A stretch of 64,000 bases of DNA from Pseudomonadota bacterium (lineage in GTDB: Bacteria > Pseudomonadota > Alphaproteobacteria > Rhizobiales > Aestuariivirgaceae): NCBI GenBank assembly GCA_963205315.1, contig CAUJIO010000056.1:1-64000 (forward strand), given 5' to 3'. The position numbers and the translations under genes were made by a program. Below are positions 19,851-27,597 of the stretch, piece by piece. Numbering within the stretch: position 1 is the stretch's first letter; every line of letters starts with the position of its first letter. A model generated the notes under the pieces. It ran no database searches. It was not told the origin of the DNA and saw nothing but the letters and a program-made list of their open reading frames with translations.

Positions 19851-20254
19851 ACACAGTTGCTAGTTGGTCTGGGCCCCCGATATTACCGGGCTCATACGAT
19901 CGGTTGCGACCGGTCATTAAGAGTGCAATCCTGTCGCCGCCCTAGCCGACTTCTACTATGCCAGTAAACGTAAGGATACATGGAAATGAGCGAGCTGGGA
20001 GGGCCAATACCGCTTAGCATGAGCATTGGATCTCTCCCAAGCCGAAATGTGGCGGTTAGGAAGGCTCACAACGCATAAACTGTCCGCAACCGTTGCAATT
20101 GACGCCAGCTGAACTGAAGATTCGCATAACGGGGGTTACGGAAATGGGCTTGATAGCCACCCAACGACAGCGGGTCAGTTTGCCAATCCAGTCAATCATC
20201 CCTCTCGGCGAGGTGATTTGACCCACTACACGCTCTCGGCTATTTAACCTAGTC
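19851..20254. other. non-coding stretch between IS110 and the first copper leader gene
   Basis: About 400 bp. The first part should include the IS110 right end, whose exact edge I cannot place. The remainder contains a weak minus-strand frame of 66 codons (20056-20256) ending in a Cys-rich tail, which I did not accept. The promoter of the 20255 gene must lie near 20200-20250. Confidence 0.45.
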
Positions 20255-20602
20255 ATGGTGCTGGGCTCATTTTGGCAGTTATTGCGACCGCTTCTTGGCG
20301 TGTTGATTGCGCTCGGCTTGATTGTCGCGCCCATCCAAGCCATGGGGGTTTCCAAGGCATCGTTCACGACAGAAATGAGCGGTGAGCCATGCCCGAAGAA
20401 GCCTTCGTGCTGTGAAAAGCCCGATCCCATGCAAAAATGCGCGGATGCGGCGGGCTGTTTTGTCAAATGCGGCGGCGCCACTGCGCTTGAACACTCTGAA
20501 TTAGTGTCACTTCCCATCACTCTGCCGGTAGACTTTATGGCCTTGGCCGTGGCCATTTCGCCCTTCGGCCCGCCGCCATTGCGGCGACCTCCACGCACTT
20601 GA
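20255..20602 (+). CDS. small secreted Cys-rich protein, candidate copper leader upstream of cusBA
   Basis: 115 residues: hydrophobic N-terminal export segment (LLRPLLGVLIALGLIVAPIQA), a Cys-rich centre (GEPCPKKPSCCEKPDPMQKC, then a CxxxC in GCFVKCGG) and a Pro-rich end PPLRRPPRT. This arrangement recurs at 46768, 51062 and 58837, always directly before copper genes. It recalls the CutF and CruR copper-responsive leader proteins, whose nascent chain controls the following gene; that is inference from layout, not from sequence similarity. A hairpin lies between its stop and cusB. Confidence 0.75.
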   Translation: MVLGSFWQLLRPLLGVLIALGLIVAPIQAMGVSKASFTTEMSGEPCPKKPSCCEKPDPMQKCADAAGCFVKCGGATALEHSELVSLPITLPVDFMALAVAISPFGPPPLRRPPRT

Positions 20603-20621
20603 ACCCCTGAGATTGTTGTCC

Positions 20622-20647
20622 AGGTCCGTGCCGTCCGCACGGCCCCT
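20622..20647 (+). promoter_or_regulatory. stem-loop between leader and cusB
   Basis: CCGTGC pairs with GCACGG around CGTCC, extended by AGG/CCT outside one mismatch. It sits between the leader stop (20602) and the cusB ribosome site (GAGGTG, 20660-20665), where it could control translation of cusB. Confidence 0.55.
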
Positions 20648-20673
20648 GTCTTTGCATTTTCGAGGTGTTCATC

Positions 20674-22053
20674 ATGCGTGTTTTCGCGCGACTTGTTTTG
20701 ACCTTGTTGCTGATTGCCGTGGGAGGTCTGGCAGGTTTCCTGTCGGCTACGACGTTCCGGCCCCATTTTGACGCTCTGGCGTCGCAGATCACAGGGAACG
20801 TGATTACTGACAACTCCGGGGGTCCCAAAATCCTGTTCTACAGGAACCCCATGGGCCTCCCTGACACGTCTCCCATTCCGAAAAAGGACTCGATGGGGAT
20901 GGACTACATCCCGGTTTATGAGGAGACAACCGGTGGTCAGGCTTCCACTGGAGAACCCAAGGTTCTCTACTACCGCAACCCGATGGGCCTGCCCGACACG
21001 TCTCCCGTTCCGAAGAAAGACTCGATGGGGATGGATTACATTCCGGTCTACGAGGATGAGGGCGGTGCGACCGATCCTTCCATTGTGAGGGTCAACGTCG
21101 AAAAGGTGCAGCGCGCCGGGGTCAAGACGGAACCTGTCACCAAACGGGTTCTGGAGGAACCGCTACATGTGCCGGGCTCGATCCAGCTCGACGAACGCCG
21201 CGAGCGTTCGATCACGCTTCGCGCCGAAGGATTTGTTGAGGAAGTGTATGCCGGGGCGACCGGCCAGCACGTCAAGGCTGGCGAACCGCTATTCCGCTTC
21301 TACAGCCCGCAAATCCTTCAAGCGGCGGTCGAATACCGGATTGCCGCCGCAGGCGGACAGAAACGGGCTGGTGCCCGCAAGCTGCTCAATCTCGGCGTGC
21401 CCGAAAGCTATATCCAATCCATCCCGCTGAAGGGCGAATTGTCACCGTCGCTCGACTGGCTATCGCCGGTCGATGGCGTACTGATGAAGAAGAACGTTGT
21501 AGTGGGCGCTCGCTCGATGCCCGGCGATGAACTCTATCGGCTGGCGGACGTGTCGATGGTTTGGGTCATTGCCGATGTCCCGGAGCAGGATGTTGGCCGG
21601 ATCAAGACGGGCGACAAGGCGATAATCTCTGTCCGGGCTTACCCGGGGCAGACCTTCACCGGCGATGTGGCCTTCATTCTTCCGGAACTCAACGCCGCGA
21701 CGCGCACCGCCTCGGTCCGCATCGAATTGCCCAATCCCGACCACAAGCTGCTCCATGGCATGTTCACCGATGTGGTGATTGACACCGCGCGATCTGGAGA
21801 AGTCATCACCGTTCCGGCTTCTGCCGTCATCGACAGCGGTAACCGGCAAGTGGCCATCGTGCAAGTCGCCAAGGGCCAGTTCAAGGCTAGGGAATTGAAG
21901 CTTGGCCGCCGTGGCGCTGGCTTTGTGGAAGTACTCGAAGGCCTGTCCGAAGGCGAATTGGTCGTCACCCGGGCCAACTTCCTGATCGACGCCGAAAGCA
22001 ACCTGCAGGCCGCCCTGACAGCACTCACCTCCGCAGAGGGAAGCGCGCAATGA
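20674..22053 (+). CDS. cusB: RND periplasmic adaptor CusB with two heavy-metal-binding repeats
   Basis: 459 residues, membrane-fusion protein linking CusA to an outer-membrane channel. A signal/anchor is followed by two nearly identical copies of the heavy-metal-binding domain (YRNPMGLPDTSPIPKKDSMG and YRNPMGLPDTSPVPKKDSMG, roughly residues 50-80 and 90-120), then the barrel-sandwich hybrid, helical hairpin and beta-barrel regions. CusB homologues carrying this domain usually have one copy, so the tandem is a local duplication. ATG at 20674 chosen over the in-frame GTG at 20665 because GAGGTG then serves as ribosome site. It overlaps cusA by 4 bp. Confidence 0.94.
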   Translation: MRVFARLVLTLLLIAVGGLAGFLSATTFRPHFDALASQITGNVITDNSGGPKILFYRNPMGLPDTSPIPKKDSMGMDYIPVYEETTGGQASTGEPKVLYYRNPMGLPDTSPVPKKDSMGMDYIPVYEDEGGATDPSIVRVNVEKVQRAGVKTEPVTKRVLEEPLHVPGSIQLDERRERSITLRAEGFVEEVYAGATGQHVKAGEPLFRFYSPQILQAAVEYRIAAAGGQKRAGARKLLNLGVPESYIQSIPLKGELSPSLDWLSPVDGVLMKKNVVVGARSMPGDELYRLADVSMVWVIADVPEQDVGRIKTGDKAIISVRAYPGQTFTGDVAFILPELNAATRTASVRIELPNPDHKLLHGMFTDVVIDTARSGEVITVPASAVIDSGNRQVAIVQVAKGQFKARELKLGRRGAGFVEVLEGLSEGELVVTRANFLIDAESNLQAALTALTSAEGSAQ

Positions 22054-25000
22054 TTGGCAAGATCATCGAATGGTCGGCCCGCAACATGGTGCTGGTGCTG
22101 ATCGGCGCGTTGTTTCTGTCGTTAGCCGGTGCGTACTCAGTAGTGACGACACCATTGGACGCGATCCCCGATCTCTCGGACACGCAGGTAATCGTCTATA
22201 CGGAGTATGCCGGACAAGCACCCCAAGTTGTCGAGGACCAGGTTACCTATCCGCTGACCACGTCGCTGCTTAGCGTTCCCAAATCCAAGGTGGTGCGGGG
22301 CTTCTCGTTTTTCGGCGTGTCGTTCATCTACATCATTTTCGAGGACGGCACCGATGCCTATTGGGCGCGCTCGCGGGTTCTGGAATATCTTAACGCGGCG
22401 TCCCGGAAACTGCCGCAAGGTGTGACGCCCTCATTGGGCCCCGATGCGACCGGTGTCGGCTGGGTCTATCAGTATGCGCTGACCGGCAAGGGCCGCGATC
22501 TCGGCGAACTGCGCACCACCCAGGACTGGCAGCTGCGCTATGCGCTCGCCAAGGCGGAAGGCGTGGCGGAGGTTGCAAGCGTCGGTGGCTTCGTCAAGCA
22601 ATACAGCGTGGTGATCGACCCGCGCCGCCTGCAGAGCCTGGGCATTTCGCTCGATACGGTGCGCGATGCCATCCGTAGCAGCAATATGGACACCGGCGGG
22701 CGCACTGTCGAAATTTCCGAAACCGAATATGCGGTGCGCGGACGCGGGCTTTTCAGGAGCGTCGAAGACATCGAGATGATCGTCCTCAAGGCCGAGAACG
22801 GCGTGCCGGTGCTGCTGCGCGATGTGGCGCGGGTCGAATTCGCACCCGACGAGCGGCGCGGCATCACCGAACTCAATGGCGAAGGCGAAGCCGTGGGCGG
22901 CATCGCGGTGCAGCGCTATGGCGAAAATGCGCTTTCAGTGATTGACAACGTCAAGGCCCGCATCGCGGACGTCAAGGCGAGCCTTCCGGAAGGAACCGAG
23001 ATCAAGACAGTCTATGACCGGTCCGATCTGATCCACCGCGCCATTGAAACACTGAAGAGCACGCTGCTCGAAGAGAGCCTGATCGTGGCGGTGGTTTGCG
23101 TCATCTTCCTGCTTCATGTGCGCAGCGCGTTGGTCGCCATCCTGATGCTGCCGGTGGGCATCCTCATCGCTTTCGCGCTGATGCGGATGCTGGGGCTTTC
23201 CTCCAACATCATGAGTCTCGGCGGTATTGCCATTGCCATTGGCGCTATGGTGGACGCGGCGATCGTGATGATCGAGAATGCCCACAAGCATATGGAACGG
23301 GCAAAGCCTGGCACACCGCGTGTCGAGATCATTGTCGCGGCGGCGAAGGAGGTCGGGCCGCCACTGTTCTTCGGCCTGCTGGTGATCACCGTGTCGTTCC
23401 TGCCCATCTTCACGCTGGAGGCACAGGAAGGGCGACTGTTCAAACCGCTCGCCTACACCAAGACCTTCTCGATGGCGGCGGCGGCGTTCCTGTCGATCAC
23501 GCTGGTTCCTGCACTGATGTACCTCTTCATTCGAGGCAGGATCATCGCCGAGCACCGAAATCCCATCAACCGGCTGCTGATCTGGCTCTACCGTCCCGTC
23601 ATCAAGGGCGTACTGGGGGCGAAAATTTTCACCGTTGCATTGGCGCTCGTGGTTCTGGGCGCCAGTTATTGGCCGGCATCCAAGCTTGGCTCGGAATTCA
23701 TGCCAACGCTTGATGAGGGCACCTTGTTCTACATGCCGACGACGCTGCCGGGCTTGTCCGTCACCAAGGCGGCGGAACTCCTCCAGACGCAGAACAAAAT
23801 CATCAAATCGTTTCCCGAGGTGGACTCGGTCTTCGGCAAAGCGGGGCGCGCCAACAGCGCCACCGACCCGGCACCGACCGAGATGATCGAAACCATCGTC
23901 AATCTCAAACCGAAGGAGCAATGGCGGGCGGGCGTGACGGTTGATTCCCTGATCGCCGAGATGGACAGATCGCTGCAGTTCCCTGGTGTGTCGAATGCCT
24001 GGACCATGCCGATCAAGGCGCGCATCGACATGCTCTCGACCGGCATCAGGACGCCAGTAGGCGTCAAGGTCTTCGGGCCGGATTTGCGGGAAATCGAGCG
24101 CCTTGGCCGCGAGATCGAGAAGGCGCTGAGGACGCTGCCTGAGACGTCGAGCGCGTTTTCGGAACGAGTCATCGGTGGTTACTATCTCGAAATCACTCCG
24201 GACCGTCAGCGCCTGGCGCGCTATGGGCTGATGGTCCAGGACGTGCAGGACACGATCGCCATGGCCTTGGGCGCCGAGCCCATCACGACCGCGGTGGAAG
24301 GCCGCGAACGCTATGCCGTGACGCTCCGCCTGCCGCGCGATCTGCGCAGCGATCCCGAAAGCATTGCCCGCAATGTGCGCGTGAGCGCCGGCAATGGCGT
24401 TTCGGTGCCGCTGGGTGATGTGGCGGACATCAAACTGACAACCGGTCCGTCCACCATCCGAACCGAGAATGCCCAACTCGCGGCCTATATCTTCGTCGAC
24501 ACTCGCGACAGCGACATCGGCGGCTATGTGGCGAAGGCGCAACGGGTCGTCGCTGAGAACGTGAAGTTTCCGCCTGGCTTTTTCATCACTTGGAGCGGTC
24601 AGTTTGAGTATCTGGAGCGCGCCAAGGAGCGCCTTAAGATTGTCGTGCCGGTGACTTTGCTCATCATCTTCATGCTGCTCTATCTTAACTTCAGACGCAT
24701 CACGGAAACCTTTATTGTCATGCTGTCGCTGCCGTTCTCTCTAGTAGGCGGGCTATGGCTCATGTGGTGGATGGGGTTCAATTTCTCCGTCGCTGTTGCC
24801 GTTGGTTTCATTGCCCTTGCGGGTGTCGCGGCCGAAACCGGCGTCGTCATGCTCATGTATTTGCAGAACGCGCTCGATGACTGGCAGCTTCGCGCAGCCG
24901 AGGAAGGCCGCCCCTTCACCAAGGCGGACCTCTATGGCGCCATCATGGAGGGTGCGGTTGGCCGGGTGCGTCCCAAGATGATGACGGTTGCCGCCATCAT

Positions 25001-25214
25001 GGCAGGTCTGTTGCCCATCCTGTGGAGCACGGGTACCGGATCGGAGGTCATGCAGCGCATCGCCGTTCCGATGATCGGCGGCATGGTGTCATCAACTGTC
25101 CTGACCTTGGTCGTCATTCCCGCCATCTTCGCGCTTGTCGAAGGCGCACGAATGCGGATGAGGAAGAAGCGCGAACTTGTTCCATCAAACCTTGAACCTG
25201 CAGTCCAGACATAG
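22050..25214 (+). CDS. cusA: RND heavy-metal efflux pump, CusA type
   Basis: 1054 residues, about 12 membrane segments, inner-membrane proton-driven pump of the HME-RND family. The three methionines that bind Cu(I)/Ag(I) in E. coli CusA (M573, M623, M672) align with Met562 (FYMPTT), Met612 (TEMIET) and Met661 (RIDMLSTG), with identical spacing, so I favour copper/silver over zinc/cobalt. Transported ion is passed from CusB and CusF-type carriers to an outer-membrane factor. No tolC-like gene is in this operon; one is encoded at 51785. Confidence 0.95.
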   Translation: MIGKIIEWSARNMVLVLIGALFLSLAGAYSVVTTPLDAIPDLSDTQVIVYTEYAGQAPQVVEDQVTYPLTTSLLSVPKSKVVRGFSFFGVSFIYIIFEDGTDAYWARSRVLEYLNAASRKLPQGVTPSLGPDATGVGWVYQYALTGKGRDLGELRTTQDWQLRYALAKAEGVAEVASVGGFVKQYSVVIDPRRLQSLGISLDTVRDAIRSSNMDTGGRTVEISETEYAVRGRGLFRSVEDIEMIVLKAENGVPVLLRDVARVEFAPDERRGITELNGEGEAVGGIAVQRYGENALSVIDNVKARIADVKASLPEGTEIKTVYDRSDLIHRAIETLKSTLLEESLIVAVVCVIFLLHVRSALVAILMLPVGILIAFALMRMLGLSSNIMSLGGIAIAIGAMVDAAIVMIENAHKHMERAKPGTPRVEIIVAAAKEVGPPLFFGLLVITVSFLPIFTLEAQEGRLFKPLAYTKTFSMAAAAFLSITLVPALMYLFIRGRIIAEHRNPINRLLIWLYRPVIKGVLGAKIFTVALALVVLGASYWPASKLGSEFMPTLDEGTLFYMPTTLPGLSVTKAAELLQTQNKIIKSFPEVDSVFGKAGRANSATDPAPTEMIETIVNLKPKEQWRAGVTVDSLIAEMDRSLQFPGVSNAWTMPIKARIDMLSTGIRTPVGVKVFGPDLREIERLGREIEKALRTLPETSSAFSERVIGGYYLEITPDRQRLARYGLMVQDVQDTIAMALGAEPITTAVEGRERYAVTLRLPRDLRSDPESIARNVRVSAGNGVSVPLGDVADIKLTTGPSTIRTENAQLAAYIFVDTRDSDIGGYVAKAQRVVAENVKFPPGFFITWSGQFEYLERAKERLKIVVPVTLLIIFMLLYLNFRRITETFIVMLSLPFSLVGGLWLMWWMGFNFSVAVAVGFIALAGVAAETGVVMLMYLQNALDDWQLRAAEEGRPFTKADLYGAIMEGAVGRVRPKMMTVAAIMAGLLPILWSTGTGSEVMQRIAVPMIGGMVSSTVLTLVVIPAIFALVEGARMRMRKKRELVPSNLEPAVQT

Positions 25215-25224
25215 GAGGACAACA

Positions 25225-25701
25225 ATGGAAAACTTCGTCATGAACCGCCGCGCTTCTTTATTCAGTCTTGTCGCCATCGCGGCGAGTGGCCTGGTCCCAT
25301 CAGTGGGACTCGCCGCAGGAGATGCGTTGCCCACGGTCAAGGCATATCGCAATCCCGGTTGTGGCTGCTGTGAGAAATGGGCTGGCCGGATGAAGCAGGC
25401 GGGTTTCGACATCGTCATGGAGGATGACAACGATCTGGCTGGCCGAAAGGAGAAGCTCGGCGTTCCGGCTGAACTTTCAGGATGCCACACGGCCCTGATC
25501 GCAGACTATGTCATTGAAGGTCATGTGCCGCCAAAGGACATCCTTCGGCTACTGGCCGAAAAGCCAGACGCCCTTGGCCTTGCCGTGCCCGGAATGCCAG
25601 TGGGTTCACCAGGAATGGAAGCTGCGGGAGATGCAGACGTTTACAACGTAATCCAGTTTGACCGGAAGGGATCGCAACGAGTCTTCGCTCGCTACACGTA
25701 A
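25225..25701 (+). CDS. DUF411 metal-binding periplasmic protein
   Basis: 158 residues from the ATG at 25225 (GGAGG ribosome site). Signal peptide, then a thioredoxin-like DUF411 domain with the metal motif NPGCGCCEKWAGRM (CxCC), SGCHTALIADYVIEGHVP and the C-terminal GMPVGSPGM. The family is regularly found beside copper and silver resistance genes and is thought to bind the metal in the periplasm. Third gene of the cusBA operon. Confidence 0.92.
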   Translation: MENFVMNRRASLFSLVAIAASGLVPSVGLAAGDALPTVKAYRNPGCGCCEKWAGRMKQAGFDIVMEDDNDLAGRKEKLGVPAELSGCHTALIADYVIEGHVPPKDILRLLAEKPDALGLAVPGMPVGSPGMEAAGDADVYNVIQFDRKGSQRVFARYT

Positions 25702-25726
25702 TGTTGCAGTTCTGGATTGGGGGTGA

Positions 25727-26146
25727 TCAGTGCTCGCTGCCGCAGTGCTTGTGGTCGCTGAGTACCTCGATCACCCGGCAATGGCTTACGCGGCCATGGC
25801 CGCATTCTTCGACCATGCGTTTCAGTTCCTTGCGAAGAGCTTGAAGCTTCTTCAGCCGCAATTCGACCTGTTCGAGATGCGAACGGGCGATGATGTCGGC
25901 GGCTGAGCAACTCGTGTCCGGATTGTCCGACAGTTGCAGCAGCTCCCGGATTTCTTCAATGCCGAAGCCGAGTTCACGGGCGTGGCGGATGAACTTGAGG
26001 CGGCGCGCGTCTTCCGGTCCATATTGCCGGTGGCCACCCTCCGAGCGTGCAAAAGGCCTGATCAGGCCGATTTCCTCATAATATCGGATGGTCTGAACCT
26101 TGGTCGCGGCGATCACGGCGAGTTTACCAATGGCCATGCCGGGCAT
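25727..26146 (-). CDS. MerR-family metal regulator (ZntR/PbrR/CueR group)
   Basis: 139 residues from the ATG at 26146, chosen because AGAGG lies 7 bases upstream. Winged helix (IGKLAVIAATKVQTIRYYEEIGLI), dimer helix, then cysteines in TSCSAAD, EECGHGRVSHCRV and a third near the end (HKHCGS). The Cys layout is closer to ZntR/PbrR than to CueR, which fits the zntA-type pump it diverges from. It should bind the 19-bp-spacer promoter at 26158-26188 and activate the dsbA–ldt–zntA unit. Confidence 0.88.
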   Translation of the reverse strand: MPGMAIGKLAVIAATKVQTIRYYEEIGLIRPFARSEGGHRQYGPEDARRLKFIRHARELGFGIEEIRELLQLSDNPDTSCSAADIIARSHLEQVELRLKKLQALRKELKRMVEECGHGRVSHCRVIEVLSDHKHCGSEH

Positions 26147-26157
26147 GGAATTTCCTC

Positions 26158-26188
26158 TTGAAGCTCTAGTGGCTGGAGATTGTATCAG
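26158..26188 (+). promoter_or_regulatory. MerR-type promoter of the dsbA–zntA unit
   Basis: TTGAAG, a 19-bp spacer and TATCAG, with the dyad CTCTAG-TGG-CTGGAG in the spacer. The long spacer and centred dyad are diagnostic for MerR-family activation. It points toward dsbA (26254) and lies 12 bp from the divergent regulator start. Confidence 0.78.
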
Positions 26189-26253
26189 GGAAAGTGCGAC
26201 GCTCAAAGGGGCGGCGGCCAGACTGCGCCGTCATATGAAAGGAACGAAATGTC

Positions 26254-26898
26254 ATGAACCGACGGCAATTCAGTGTTGCGCTAGGGACGGTTGCCCTGCT
26301 CGGGGTAAATTTCGCCAGTCGGCCCGCTTACGCCCAGGAAGCCGCCGAGGTCGCCAAGCGTCTGCTGGACGCTGCTTCCTCTCTTGGGGACCGCTCGCTT
26401 GGCAAAGCTGACGCTCCCGTCGTGATGATTGAGTATGCCTCGGCGACTTGCCCACATTGCGCTGAGTTTCACGAAACGGTTCTGCCACAGATCAAGTCCC
26501 AGTACATCGAGACGGGAAAGGTCCGCTTCATCTTTCGGGAGTTTCCCTTGGATCAATTGGCCCTGGGAGCCTTTATGCTGACCCGCTGTATCCCCGATGA
26601 CAAGTATTTCGCGACACTCGATCTCATGTTCCAGAAGCAGAAGACATGGGCGCAGGCCAAGAACCCTGCCGACGAACTGTTCAAAGTCATGCAGATGGCA
26701 GGCATGGATCAAGCGGGGTTTGAAGCTTGCGTGAAGCGCGAGGACCTTGCCAAGGCCATCGTAGAATCCTCGCGGAAGGCCGCAAAGGACTTCGCCATCA
26801 AGGGAACGCCAGCGATTTTCGTCAACGGCCAGTTCGTTGATACTCACGAGAACATGGCGTCCGTCAAGATCGCATTGGACAAGGCCATTGGCCAGTAG
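26254..26898 (+). CDS. DsbA-family thiol-disulfide oxidoreductase
   Basis: 214 residues with a signal peptide ending ARPAYA-like (SRPAYAQEA), a thioredoxin fold with active-site C66-P-H-C69 and the cis-proline loop KGTPAIFVNG. Catalyses disulfide formation or protection of thiols in the periplasm, useful when copper or Hg oxidises cysteines. First gene after the MerR-type promoter. Confidence 0.93.
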   Translation: MNRRQFSVALGTVALLGVNFASRPAYAQEAAEVAKRLLDAASSLGDRSLGKADAPVVMIEYASATCPHCAEFHETVLPQIKSQYIETGKVRFIFREFPLDQLALGAFMLTRCIPDDKYFATLDLMFQKQKTWAQAKNPADELFKVMQMAGMDQAGFEACVKREDLAKAIVESSRKAAKDFAIKGTPAIFVNGQFVDTHENMASVKIALDKAIGQ

Positions 26899-26929
26899 AA
26901 CGCCTGAAATCAAAATAAGGAATGTGAAG

Positions 26930-27583
26930 TTGAAGCGAAGAGAACTATTGACAGGCGCGCTGGCCGCGATTGCGGCGGCATCAGTGGGCGTTTCGGAAGC
27001 GGCGGCGGAGAAATTCCCGATTTCCCGCGCCGAGATTCAAAAGGTTCCACCCAAATATCGCAAGCGGACCGTCCGGTTTTCAAGTAATTATTCGTCAGGC
27101 ACCATCGTTGTCGATACCCGCAACAAGTTCCTATATCTCGTTCAGCCAGGCGGTAGGGCGATCCGCTATGGCATCGGCGTTGGGCGACAAGGCTTCTCGT
27201 GGTCTGGCGCCGCGGTGATCAAGCGCAAAGCCAAGTGGCCAACATGGACACCGCCCGCTGCCATGGTGGCACGCGATGAGTTCGCCGCCCGATGGGCTAA
27301 TGGCATGCCGGGTGGCCCGAAAAACCCACTCGGAGCGCGGGCGCTTTATCTCTATCAAGGCAATGTCGATACGCTCTATCGCATCCATGGCACGTTCGCC
27401 CCTTCATCCATTGGCAAGGCGGTGTCGTCGGGATGCATCCGCATGATCAACGCCGATGTTGCCGATCTCTACGACCGCGTTCCAACCGGAACACGCGTCG
27501 TCGTGCTGCAAGGACGTTCACCGCTCGTTGCTGAGGACGACACGCCACGAAAGCGGCGCCAATTGTTCTCGCTCTTCGATTAA
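26930..27583 (+). CDS. L,D-transpeptidase (YkuD domain), copy 1
   Basis: About 217 residues: signal (MKRRELLTGALAAIAAASVG), then YkuD domain with the conserved YGIGVGRQGFSWSG, NPLGARALYLYQGN, the active-site His in IHGT and the catalytic Cys in SSGCIRM. Forms 3-3 cross-links or anchors proteins to peptidoglycan. Start is ambiguous: TTG at 26930 (8 bases after AAGGA) or GTG at 26924. Two close paralogues lie at 48787 and 56090. Confidence 0.9.
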   Translation: MKRRELLTGALAAIAAASVGVSEAAAEKFPISRAEIQKVPPKYRKRTVRFSSNYSSGTIVVDTRNKFLYLVQPGGRAIRYGIGVGRQGFSWSGAAVIKRKAKWPTWTPPAAMVARDEFAARWANGMPGGPKNPLGARALYLYQGNVDTLYRIHGTFAPSSIGKAVSSGCIRMINADVADLYDRVPTGTRVVVLQGRSPLVAEDDTPRKRRQLFSLFD

Positions 27584-27597
27584 GAGAAGGAAGCCCC

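Noticed and set aside
20056-20256. Minus-strand frame of 66 codons ending with a Cys-rich tail, divergent from the 20255 leader
   Set aside because: Its start codon overlaps that of the leader on the other strand, no ribosome site is seen, and no family is recognisable.
22935-24542. 535-codon minus-strand frame opposite cusA
   Set aside because: Shadow of the high-GC RND gene; His/Asp/Arg-biased composition with no family.
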